Assembly (NCBI GenBank): GCA_030638325.1
Contig: DAOWEV010000228.1
Location: 1 to 11,183 of the forward strand
Direction of reading: 5' to 3'
DNA from: Bacteroidales bacterium
GTDB taxonomy: Bacteria; Bacteroidota; Bacteroidia; Bacteroidales; JAGOPY01
DNA: 11,183 nt
Part shown: piece after piece, positions 1 to 5,855 of the stretch
Numbering within the stretch: the first letter of the stretch is position 1
Layout: each line of letters begins with the position of its first letter
The notes under the pieces: model-generated
What the model was told of the DNA's origin: nothing
Seen by the model: the letters and a program-made list of their open reading frames with translations, nothing else
Databases searched by the model: none
Program-made: the position numbers and the translations under genes

Positions 1-246
1 ACCACTCAAACCGTCGATCAATAATGGGGATGGCTCAGCAGACACCCTGATAAGATCATGAGAAATATCAGCTTTCTGGAATTGTTTCAGTAATTGTTCA
101 AAATAGACCGAATTAATGAACGATTGTCCACCGGTCACCAGAAGAACATGCCGGCCAAACCTGAGAACCAATTCAGCCAGGTTTTCCAGTTGCCCTGCTC
201 CAAAATAAATCTCCGGTGTCCTGGCGACCTTAAAAGCCTCTACCAT
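1..246 (-). CDS. Iron-containing alcohol dehydrogenase, N-terminal part (runs off window)
   Basis: Only the first 82 codons are present; the gene continues past the left edge. The translation begins MVEAFKVARTPEIYFGAGQL and carries the marks of the Fe-dependent alcohol dehydrogenase family: the YFGAG turn (residues 14-18), a beta strand leading into VTGG and S42-F43 (residues 35-43) at the start of the dinucleotide-binding half, and an AEPS stretch (70-73). Full-length members are roughly 380 residues, with an N-terminal NAD(P)-binding half and a C-terminal helical half that holds the metal-binding Asp/His residues, which cannot be seen here. Family members oxidise or reduce small alcohols and aldehydes; the substrate cannot be told. 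The ATG at 246 overlaps the stop of the upstream ABM gene (240-242), so translation is probably coupled. It does not appear among simple ATG-to-stop reading frames because it has no stop inside the window. Confidence 0.85.
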   Translation of the reverse strand, partial: MVEAFKVARTPEIYFGAGQLENLAELVLRFGRHVLLVTGGQSFINSVYFEQLLKQFQKADISHDLIRVSAEPSPLLIDGLSG

Positions 247-548
247 TGCGATCTTTCGTTAGGGAAAAGAATATTGTATTTGATTCCCTCTCTGGGTTGA
301 GCCATCCATTCAGCAACAGTTTCTCTCCATTTTTCATAATGCCCGGTTTGCTTATGTGCTTTCGCTGCCTCTTCTGATTCATAGGCTTCATATAGCACAA
401 ATTTCCCGGGATCACTGGCATTTTTTAAAACATCAAACCTGAGGTTTCCAGGTTCCTTAACAGAATTTTCGTGATTGTACCTGGTGATCTCTATGAAATC
501 TTCAATGAATTCCTTTTTGACATATACTTGAACAATTGTAACAATCAT
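240..548 (-). CDS. ABM-domain protein, LsrG-like
   Basis: A 102-residue protein of the antibiotic biosynthesis monooxygenase (ABM) fold, a small ferredoxin-like alpha/beta domain that is usually dimeric and cofactor-free. Marks include N25-H26 and S29, the block GNLRFDVL (34-41), YEAY (53-56), AHKQTGHY (64-71), W74 and PR (85-86). This layout and the length resemble LsrG, the isomerase that handles phosphorylated AI-2 (4-hydroxy-5-phosphonooxypentane-2,3-dione), more than YgiN-type quinol monooxygenases; the comparison is from memory, not an alignment. No lsr transporter, kinase or regulator is visible, so an AI-2 role is not supported by context. Its last codons overlap the alcohol dehydrogenase start by 7 bp (ATGGTAG), so both may act on one small carbonyl compound. 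The ATG at 548 is preceded by an A/T-rich leader with no Shine-Dalgarno sequence. Confidence 0.85.
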   Translation of the reverse strand: MIVTIVQVYVKKEFIEDFIEITRYNHENSVKEPGNLRFDVLKNASDPGKFVLYEAYESEEAAKAHKQTGHYEKWRETVAEWMAQPREGIKYNILFPNERSQW

Positions 549-600
549 GATATTATTATTTGCATCAAATCAGTACTTAAAGTGAACTAAGCGGACTTAC

Positions 601-677
601 TATTTATTATTTATTATTTATTATTTGCCCTCCACAACTCACCACTCACCTCTCACGATTCACGATTCACGTTTCAC
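601..677. repeat. 7-bp-periodic intergenic repeat tract A (11 units)
   Basis: Eleven consecutive 7-bp units fill this stretch without a phase break. The first block is TATTTAT three times, then TATTTGC and a transition unit CCTCCAC. The second block consists of units ending in CAC: AACTCAC, CACTCAC, CTCTCAC, GATTCAC twice and GTTTCAC. The tract lies between the stop of the dihydroorotate dehydrogenase-like gene (706) and the start of the ABM gene (548), about 50 bp upstream of the latter. It resembles the short tandemly repeated repetitive (STRR) heptamers described in heterocystous cyanobacteria in unit length only. An open reading frame reading through it in the plus direction is a product of the repeat and is not considered a gene. 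Confidence 0.85.
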
Positions 678-705
678 TTTGAATTTTCAAGACACTGATT
701 TGCTA

Positions 706-1695
706 TTATTTATCTCTGTCAGAAAAATATTTCATAAACTGAACTCGTTCATAAAGAGAAGGGTTGACGAATTGTTCCTGACTGAGCATTCCCCTGAAAT
801 CATCAATTTTTTCATATCCTTTTTCATCCATCCAGTTTTCCACATCACCCAGCATTTGTTTCAGATAATCCACACCATGTTCATATAAAGCAGACACCAC
901 CTGCACAGCATTTGCCCCGGCAAGTAACTGTTTCACAACAGCCTGGCCATCATGTATGCCTGTTGAAGCTGCCAGATCACACTTCACGCGATTGGCCATA
1001 ATGCCAATCCAGCGCAGTGAAGTTGGCAATTCTTTAGGAGTGCTTAATACGTTAGTACCAATTACCTCCATCTTATCCAGGTCGATGTCAGGGCTGTATG
1101 ACCTGTTAAAGAGTACCAATCCGGCTATTTGAGTTCTTGACAATTCCTGGAGAAATGCAGCAAGGTTTGAAAAGTAATAACTCATCTTGACAGCAATGGG
1201 GATATTAACAGTGTTCTTAATATTCTGAATGATCTCCAAAAATGTTTTTTCAATTCCATCAGCAGTCCTGGTTAAATCGGAAGGCAGGATAAAAACGTTC
1301 AGTTCAATAGCATCGGCGCCTGCTTCTTCGATCTTTCTGGCGAAAAACGTCCATTCATGCGAAGAGTTGCAGTTTATGCTACCTATGATTGGAATTTCTG
1401 TTTTTTTCTTTGCATCAATGATAAGGTTCAGGTAATTATTCAGATTAACTTCCTTGATCTTGTAGTCAAAATAATCAAGATAGTCATCTTTATATCTGCT
1501 GGGAGCCTCTTCCCGTAGCATTTGTTCGTATTCCATCGTGATTTCTTCCTCAAAGATGGATTTCAACACTACAGCACCGGCACCATTTTTTTCAAGCTCA
1601 ATGATTTTTTCTACTTTATCAGTCAGGCCTGAGCTACCTGTAATAACAGGTGATGTCAATTGCAGGCCAAGATAAGTTGTGGATAAGTCAGCCAT
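706..1695 (-). CDS. Dihydroorotate dehydrogenase-like flavoprotein
   Basis: A 329-residue TIM-barrel protein of the DHO_dh family. N-terminal TTYLGLQLTSPVITGSSGLT (residues 6-25) is the usual first strand and FMN-contacting loop; PIIGSIN (102-108) and ELN (131-133) are core strands; K170 in AVKMS matches the conserved flavin lysine; STGIHDG (244-250) and ANAVQV (261-266) match the phosphate-binding end of the barrel. In class 1A dihydroorotate dehydrogenase the ELN strand continues into a Ser-Cys-Pro-Asn segment carrying the catalytic base; here it reads ELNVFILPSD, without Cys or Ser at that place. This suggests a flavoenzyme with another substrate, or another catalytic base, so pyrD is not assigned. 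No pyrimidine gene or electron-transfer partner is near. The ATG at 1695 is preceded by a TACATTTG promoter-like box. The assignment to the superfamily is firm; the reaction is unknown. Confidence 0.88.
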   Translation of the reverse strand: MADLSTTYLGLQLTSPVITGSSGLTDKVEKIIELEKNGAGAVVLKSIFEEEITMEYEQMLREEAPSRYKDDYLDYFDYKIKEVNLNNYLNLIIDAKKKTEIPIIGSINCNSSHEWTFFARKIEEAGADAIELNVFILPSDLTRTADGIEKTFLEIIQNIKNTVNIPIAVKMSYYFSNLAAFLQELSRTQIAGLVLFNRSYSPDIDLDKMEVIGTNVLSTPKELPTSLRWIGIMANRVKCDLAASTGIHDGQAVVKQLLAGANAVQVVSALYEHGVDYLKQMLGDVENWMDEKGYEKIDDFRGMLSQEQFVNPSLYERVQFMKYFSDRDK

Positions 1696-1733
1696 AAGTT
1701 TTTACAAATTAGTGGTTAAAAATTTGAATGAAG

Positions 1734-1760
1734 CAAATGTAATTAAATTGAAATTTAATT
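1734..1760 (-). promoter_or_regulatory. Candidate promoter with palindrome upstream of the DHODH-like gene
   Basis: On the minus strand, TACATTTG (1741-1734) matches the Bacteroidota -7 element TAnnTTTG exactly and lies about 38 bp before the ATG at 1695. No clear -33 TTG is found at the usual spacing. Directly upstream is a perfect palindrome, AATTAAATT-GA-AATTTAATT (1741-1760), overlapping the box by one base, where an operator could sit. The sequence is very A/T-rich, so chance palindromes are likely. Confidence 0.4.
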
Positions 1761-1797
1761 CATAAGAAAAAATTGAACATAATATGAACAGTTGAGG

Positions 1798-1839
1798 ATT
1801 TAGGGATGCCATCTCAGGCTTAGGATGGAGTCCCTAAAT
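1798..1839. repeat. Long imperfect hairpin with flanking direct repeat
   Basis: ATTTAGGGATGCCATC (1798-1813) pairs with GATGGAGTCCCTAAAT (1824-1839) around a 10-nt loop. Fourteen of 16 positions are Watson-Crick pairs, one is a T/G wobble (1807/1830) and one a mismatch (1808/1829). The right end overlaps a direct repeat, CTAAATAAGA, at 1834-1843 and again at 1850-1859. It lies about 130 bp downstream of the exonuclease stop (1968, minus strand). No T-run follows on either strand, so a simple intrinsic terminator is unlikely; a small interspersed element or an RNA-stabilising structure are alternatives. The rest of the 1696-1967 gap shows only A/T-rich sequence and a short TATAAC/GTTATA palindrome at 1891-1905. 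Confidence 0.6.
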
Positions 1840-1967
1840 AAGAATCATTCTAAATAAGAGCATACTGCAAATTCGACATAACACATTGTATATAACTTTG
1901 TTATAACGATATTTAATAGAAGATGATTTTAGGGAATTTAGTAAAAAGAGGCTAAATCATGTCAAGT

Positions 1968-2675
1968 TTAAACGAGCACGATTTTCTCTTCATTGATCAA
2001 TTCTTTGCCTTGAAACTTCAGGAATATCTGAGCAACGGTCAAAACGTCTTTCTGACAATAGGTTGCAATCCGGTCGAGATCGTGTTCTTCCCAGTATACC
2101 CTTCCTACATCGCTCCCGTCAATATCGTCCTTGGGAGTTGGAATGTTAAAGATCGTGGCCAGCAATTCCAGGGATGTATAATTTTTGAAATCCCCGAATT
2201 TCCAAAGTTCCATGGTATCCAGGTGCCTGACTTCCCAGGGCTTCTTTCCAGCCAGTTGCAGTACCTCCGGTAAGCTTATATTGTTGATGAGCATTCTGCG
2301 AGAAAGGTAGGGGAAATCAAATTCTTTACCGTTGTGAGCGCAAAGAAGCTTTTCAGGGTCATCGTAAAATGCGTTCAGCATGCTTGCATATTCCTCTAAC
2401 AATATAGCTTCATCATCACCAAAAAAAGATTTGATCCTGAATTCAGTGCCGCTAAAAAAACCTGAAGAAATGCAGATGATCTTGCCAAACTCAGCGTAAA
2501 TTCCAGCCCTCTGATATAAAAAATCAGTCGTATCTTCATCTTTTTTCTTCAGGAACTCTGCTTTCCGGTCCCAAAGCTTTCTGTGATGTTCCGGCAATTC
2601 GTCATAGGAGCTATAAGCAGGTACTGTTTCTATGTCGATAAACAGTATGGCTTCAATTTTAATCTGATCCAGCAT
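1968..2675 (-). CDS. Predicted 3'-5' exonuclease of the PolB-exonuclease (DEDDy) type
   Basis: A 235-residue stand-alone exonuclease domain related to the proofreading domain of family B DNA polymerases. The three Exo motifs are visible: Exo I FIDIETVP with D14 and E16, Exo II HNGKEFDFPYL with D120, and Exo III YCQKDV with Y206 and D210. These give the four metal-binding acidic residues plus the tyrosine of the DEDDy class, so the enzyme should be active on single-stranded 3' ends, probably in DNA repair or RNA/DNA turnover in the cytoplasm. There is no polymerase domain; the length is normal for these short homologues. The ATG at 2675 follows an A/T leader, with no Shine-Dalgarno sequence. 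It is divergent from the lipoprotein gene at 2794. Which nucleic acid it trims cannot be told from sequence. Confidence 0.88.
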   Translation of the reverse strand: MLDQIKIEAILFIDIETVPAYSSYDELPEHHRKLWDRKAEFLKKKDEDTTDFLYQRAGIYAEFGKIICISSGFFSGTEFRIKSFFGDDEAILLEEYASMLNAFYDDPEKLLCAHNGKEFDFPYLSRRMLINNISLPEVLQLAGKKPWEVRHLDTMELWKFGDFKNYTSLELLATIFNIPTPKDDIDGSDVGRVYWEEHDLDRIATYCQKDVLTVAQIFLKFQGKELINEEKIVLV

Positions 2676-2722
2676 GATATTATTAATTTGAAAAATTGAG
2701 TTATTATTGTTGATATATTGGC

Positions 2723-2755
2723 TAAAAATAGTAATTTAACAAACAAAATGTCAAA
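2723..2755 (-). promoter_or_regulatory. Weak candidate promoter for the exonuclease gene
   Basis: On the minus strand, TTTG (2755-2752) is followed after 21 nt by TATTTTTA (2730-2723), which matches the Bacteroidota -7 element TAnnTTTG at five of its six defined positions. The box is about 47 bp before the ATG at 2675. The 118-bp gap is divergent and must also serve the lipoprotein gene on the plus strand, for which no convincing box was found. Confidence 0.35.
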
Positions 2756-2793
2756 TCTTTTTATATAATAACGAATACCGAAGCAAAGCTCTC

Positions 2794-4077
2794 ATGAGGA
2801 GACTTCCAATCATGCTGTTGCTGATACTGTTATTTGCCGGGTTTTTATCCTGCAGGAAAAACGTGGACAAGATTGATCCGGTCATTGAGATCACTTTGCC
2901 TCACGCGAATGGCTTGTTCAATGCTTTGGATACGATACATATAACAGCCTCCGTCAGGGATAATGAAATCATCACCAGTGTCAGGGTCTCAGTAGTTTTC
3001 AGTAACCATACCAGCCTGCTGCCCGACAGGTATTTCTACCCGGGAAAACCTGAATTTTATGTTGACCTCCGGTTTTCGCTGGACGATCCTTATATCGAGT
3101 CCGGTGACTATTATATCATGATCAGGGCAGGGGATGGCCATAATGAAAAGAATGCTTTCCAACCTATTCGTATCAACGGGATACCGAAAGAAATTCTGTC
3201 CTACTATGTGCCGGTCAAACAAACCGCCTACAGTACGCTTATCAATGTTCTCAAAACAGATCTCTCCTTAGATTCTTCATTGACCCTGGGAGAATCTCAT
3301 TGTTTATCCGCTCTCGACAGCAGGGCCGGACTTTACTTTCAGATTGATGAAGAGCCCTCCAATATAAATGCATACACACTTAGTAATTTTATGCCCGAAT
3401 GGATTGTCCTGGGGGCGATGCCGTACCCGCAGTTTTATGATCTTAAAGTAGACAGGGGACTATTTGTCTGTACAGCTAACGGCGATATATGGGGATATGA
3501 CCCGTCAGGATCGTTCTTCTTCCAAACACAAAGAATGGAGGATTTCAGTGTTGAGACCTTTGATATGAATGATATTTATTTGGTTTCAGAGAACCTCTCC
3601 AGGTCAGGACAAACCCGTTTTCTTGTGATCTATTACAGAAGCACAGGATTTGAGAAAAATAAATTCCTGATCAACCAGGATGTGGTGGAGTTTCTGCATG
3701 GCAGTGATGCATTTATTGTACTGTCGAACAAAGGCGCTGATATTCTAGTAAGTGATCTGAACCCGGAAAATAATATTATGACAGAGTTGAATATTTTATA
3801 CAATACCAGTCTTACAGATGCCGTGAAGATTAACGATGATAAATACCTGCTGGCTACCCATAAAGATATATACATATATGAACGCTACCTGAACAGGCTC
3901 TCATTGTTCCTGGAAGGCGTGGTGGCAGATAGGATCAGTTATGAGCCACTTGGTTCTTTTATTTTTGCGATCTCCGGAAATCAGTTGGATCAATACTCAT
4001 ATCCCGGCGGCGGCCTGGTAAACAGTGTTTCTTTTGAAGATGAGGTGCTGGATTTTCACGTGAGATATAATAAGTAA
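2794..4077 (+). CDS. Lipoprotein with Ig-like domain and propeller-like C-terminal region, function unknown
   Basis: A 427-residue protein with a lipoprotein signal peptide: MRR, a leucine-rich stretch (residues 8-18) and lipobox FLSC with the lipidated Cys at 20, so it is anchored in a membrane, most likely the outer one. Residues 28-127 look like an Ig-fold domain (DPVIEITLP, a TIHITASVRD strand, and GDYYIMIRAGDG near the end), as often seen at the base of Bacteroidota surface proteins. Residues 135-427 hold repeated beta-strand segments such as LYFQIDEEP, LFVCTANGDIWGYD and YLLATHKDIYIYE, spaced like blades of a beta-propeller or a dashboard-type repeat. No catalytic motif is seen. The ATG at 2794 is chosen because it gives the basic n-region; an internal ATG at 2812 (M7) has AGGAGA shortly upstream but would leave no positive charge. 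It probably binds a ligand or another surface protein. Confidence 0.8.
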   Translation: MRRLPIMLLLILLFAGFLSCRKNVDKIDPVIEITLPHANGLFNALDTIHITASVRDNEIITSVRVSVVFSNHTSLLPDRYFYPGKPEFYVDLRFSLDDPYIESGDYYIMIRAGDGHNEKNAFQPIRINGIPKEILSYYVPVKQTAYSTLINVLKTDLSLDSSLTLGESHCLSALDSRAGLYFQIDEEPSNINAYTLSNFMPEWIVLGAMPYPQFYDLKVDRGLFVCTANGDIWGYDPSGSFFFQTQRMEDFSVETFDMNDIYLVSENLSRSGQTRFLVIYYRSTGFEKNKFLINQDVVEFLHGSDAFIVLSNKGADILVSDLNPENNIMTELNILYNTSLTDAVKINDDKYLLATHKDIYIYERYLNRLSLFLEGVVADRISYEPLGSFIFAISGNQLDQYSYPGGGLVNSVSFEDEVLDFHVRYNK

Positions 4078-4147
4078 AGAATCCCCAATCAAAGGGCGGG
4101 GCTTTGAGGAAGCACCACATGGGTTTGTATAGAGCGTTTTTTACTAC

Positions 4148-4302
4148 AAATTCGAAGCACGAAATCCGAAATGCGAAACAATATCAAATGACCGAAATTC
4201 AAATGGCGAAACAGCAGAGACGCAATATTTTGCGTCTCAACTATCTGGATTGGAACATTTGATTTTTGAATTTGTTTAGGATTTGGATATTAGGATTTGA
4301 AC
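4148..4302. repeat. Composite intergenic repeat with 7-bp-periodic arms
   Basis: This fills most of the 244-bp gap between the lipoprotein gene and mnmD. The left arm begins with in-phase 7-bp units AAATTCG, AAGCACG, AAATCCG and AAATGCG (4148-4175), and a second block with C-GAAA/C-AAAT spacing of 7 bp follows (4193-4212). The right arm (about 4242-4302) is an imperfect inverted copy: ATCAAATG (4183-4190) is matched by CATTTGAT (4256-4263), and CAAATCC/GGATTT-type segments recur with GGAT at 4279, 4285 and 4293. A perfect hairpin sits between the arms. The remaining 4078-4147 holds only a weak TCAAAG/CTTTGA inverted repeat (4089-4107) without a T-run behind it. Confidence 0.7.
4217..4238. repeat. 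Perfect GAGACGCAA hairpin at centre of the composite repeat
   Basis: GAGACGCAA (4217-4225) and TTGCGTCTC (4230-4238) are perfect inverted repeats around TATT. Hairpins of this GAGACGC...GCGTCTC type are known to me as dispersed repeats in cyanobacterial and some Bacteroidota genomes. It lies 84 bp upstream of the mnmD start and has no T-run after it, so it is read as an interspersed repeat and not as a terminator. Confidence 0.7.
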
Positions 4303-4321
4303 ACATGAACATATTTAACTA

Positions 4322-4996
4322 TTGAAACTTATACTAACAAATGATGGCTCGCATACGCTGTATGTCCCGGAACTGAAGGAACATTATCATTCGGTTTTCG
4401 GAGCCATGCAGGAATCCCGTCATATTTTTCTGAATGCCGGGTTATACAAGGCTATTGAGTCTAAAAGGAAGTTGAATGTGCTGGAGGCAGGTTTCGGCAC
4501 CGGACTGAATGCCCTGCTGACCTGTCTGGCAGCTGAAAAAGAAAAAGCCAGGGTCAACTATACTGCAGTTGAGTTGCATCCTTTGCCACCTGCGATATAT
4601 CATAAACTGAATTATGCTGCGTTGGTAAAAGAGCAGGGCAGCCTTCAGATGTTTTTAAAGTTGCATAGTTCTGACTGGGGTGATGAGATCAGGATAAGCG
4701 ATCATTTTACACTTAAAAAGCTTAAAACCGACATCCGGGAGATTGATTTTCCTGATAAACGGTTCGATCTGATCTATTTCGATGCCTTTGCCCCTGAAGT
4801 ACAACCGGAGTTGTGGACTGCAGATGTTTTTAAGCGATATGCATTGTGTTCCAACAAGAATTGCGTCCTGGTTACCTATTCTTGCAAAGGGGAAGTAAAA
4901 AGGAATCTGAAAAGCGCCGGATTCGTTGTTGAAAAACTGCCCGGCCCTCCAGGGAAAAGAGAGATACTCAGGGCTGTATACCAAACACTCACCTGA
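4322..4996 (+). CDS. mnmD: tRNA wobble-uridine methyltransferase MnmD (stand-alone)
   Basis: A 224-residue Rossmann-fold methyltransferase of the MnmC methyltransferase-domain family (DUF752, Methyltransf_30). It transfers a methyl group from S-adenosylmethionine to nm5(s2)U34, giving mnm5(s2)U34 in tRNAs that read two-codon boxes ending in A/G. The N-terminal DGSHTLYVPELKEHYHSVFG (8-27) is the family signature; the SAM loop is EAGFGTGLNA (55-64) with acidic E84 at the ribose strand; the FDAFAPEVQPELW block (153-165) is the catalytic segment; GPPGKREILRA (208-218) closes the domain. The FAD oxidase half of enterobacterial MnmC is missing, as in other stand-alone members such as the Aquifex enzyme, which can act on nm5U made directly by the MnmE/MnmG pathway. 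The start must be TTG at 4322, since TAA at 4316-4318 is in frame and the next ATG (4406) would delete the signature. Its last 8 bp overlap the convergent acylphosphatase gene. Confidence 0.92.
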   Translation: MKLILTNDGSHTLYVPELKEHYHSVFGAMQESRHIFLNAGLYKAIESKRKLNVLEAGFGTGLNALLTCLAAEKEKARVNYTAVELHPLPPAIYHKLNYAALVKEQGSLQMFLKLHSSDWGDEIRISDHFTLKKLKTDIREIDFPDKRFDLIYFDAFAPEVQPELWTADVFKRYALCSNKNCVLVTYSCKGEVKRNLKSAGFVVEKLPGPPGKREILRAVYQTLT

Positions 4997-5258
4997 TCTC
5001 AAATAGTCCAAACTCAGCTAACGGGGCTTCTGTGATCATTACTTCCGTTACGCGTGCCCAGGAAGGGCCTTTTCTAAGCCATTCAAGGAAAGTTTGCAGG
5101 TTCGGACCGTCTCCTTCTGCCTCGATATAAACGGAACCATCAGGACGGTTCATGACATATCCTGAAACACTATATTCAAGGGCTTTTTTATGAGTGTAAT
5201 ACCGGAAGCCAACGTTCTGTACTCTTCCGGTTACAGTAATCAATAAATGCTTTTTCAT
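4989..5258 (-). CDS. acyP: Acylphosphatase
   Basis: An 89-residue acylphosphatase of normal length. It hydrolyses carboxyl-phosphate anhydrides such as acetyl phosphate and 1,3-bisphosphoglycerate in the cytosol. The signature GRVQNVGFRYY (11-21) contains the phosphate-binding arginine R19, and NRPDGSV (37-43) contains the catalytic asparagine N37; EAEGDG (46-51) is the usual following turn. The ATG at 5258 lies 23 bp after the stop of the unknown gene upstream on the same strand, so the two are probably co-transcribed. Its stop codon region (4989-4996) overlaps the mnmD stop in tail-to-tail orientation. Confidence 0.95.
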   Translation of the reverse strand: MKKHLLITVTGRVQNVGFRYYTHKKALEYSVSGYVMNRPDGSVYIEAEGDGPNLQTFLEWLRKGPSWARVTEVMITEAPLAEFGLFEIR

Positions 5259-5281
5259 AGCTTAAAATCCGGTGTTTTTTC

Positions 5282-5851
5282 TCACGGGTTCAGCCGCCTA
5301 ATCATCATGGCTTCAATGACCCCGTACAACTGCTCCGGATCAATGACTCTCCATGCAAAATGATCAAACTTGCCGCCAAAAGCGATATAATAGTCTAGGT
5401 TGGCATTGTTAAATTCCCTGATAACATGCTCCCGGAAGTTAATAGCAGTGATCCATCCTTCCTCTACCTCATCAAACCACTCCTCGTAGTAATCATTATC
5501 CATGGCATGAAAGTTCAATACATTTTCCCCGATCAGGATAAACTTGTTGATTCCCTCTTCCAACAGAAGCTCCACAACATTACGTTTCAGGTACATAATG
5601 TCGTTGTTGAGGGTATCATTCCATTCGCCGATGAGCTCTATAATGCAAAATCCCAGCTTATAATTAACATAAAGTAATTTCATGAAAAGGGTGCTAGAGC
5701 CGATTTCATCCCATTGAGGGTGGATCAGATGATCGTAAACGGCATGGGTGAATTCAAACTCACTGTATTCCCTGCCAAAGAATGGAGAGTGTTCATCCTC
5801 AGATGCAATATAGAGATTTCTCCAGGAATAATATGGTTCGATATCGTACAT
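5282..5851 (-). CDS. Uncharacterised protein, possibly STAS/SpoIIAA-like core
   Basis: A 189-residue protein I cannot assign to a named family. It has no signal peptide or membrane segment and is acidic and rich in aromatic residues. The middle (residues 58-115) alternates beta strands and helices: LLYVNYKLGFCIIELIG, then a helix ending ELLLEEGINK, then FILIGENVLNFH. This is similar in order to STAS or SpoIIAA-like domains, but that is an impression only. The C-terminal YYIAFGGKFDHFAWRV (154-169) is the most motif-like piece and looks conserved in character. The start ATG at 5851 sits 4 bp from a 7-bp-periodic repeat tract. The gene is 23 bp upstream of the acylphosphatase, and the pair may form an operon. 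It reads as a real gene because its composition and length fit its neighbours and it fills the space between them. Confidence 0.75.
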   Translation of the reverse strand: MYDIEPYYSWRNLYIASEDEHSPFFGREYSEFEFTHAVYDHLIHPQWDEIGSSTLFMKLLYVNYKLGFCIIELIGEWNDTLNNDIMYLKRNVVELLLEEGINKFILIGENVLNFHAMDNDYYEEWFDEVEEGWITAINFREHVIREFNNANLDYYIAFGGKFDHFAWRVIDPEQLYGVIEAMMIRRLNP

Positions 5852-5855
5852 CTGT

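Noticed and set aside
601..677. CRISPR-like appearance of the repeated units
   Set aside because: Units are 7 bp and adjacent with no spacers, and no cas genes are present.
625..888. 87-codon plus-strand open frame beginning in tract A
   Set aside because: It starts inside the heptamer tract and continues antisense to the DHODH-like gene; the Thr/His/Ser-rich start is simply the translated repeat.
1891..1905. TATAAC-TTT-GTTATA palindrome containing a TAnnTTTG match on the plus strand
   Set aside because: No -33 element at the right spacing and no plus-strand gene follows; the open frame at 1959-2273 is antisense to the exonuclease gene.
2812..4077. Alternative start of the lipoprotein gene at ATG 2812 with AGGAGA upstream
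   Set aside because: This start removes the basic residues of the signal peptide; Bacteroidota do not depend on Shine-Dalgarno sequences, so the upstream ATG at 2794 was preferred.
4089..4107. Possible terminator TCAAAG/CTTTGA after the lipoprotein gene
   Set aside because: The stem is only 6 bp and no T-run follows directly; the T-run at 4137-4142 is about 30 bp away.
4655..5011. 118-codon minus-strand frame antisense to mnmD
   Set aside because: It lies inside a clear methyltransferase gene and has no recognisable domain.
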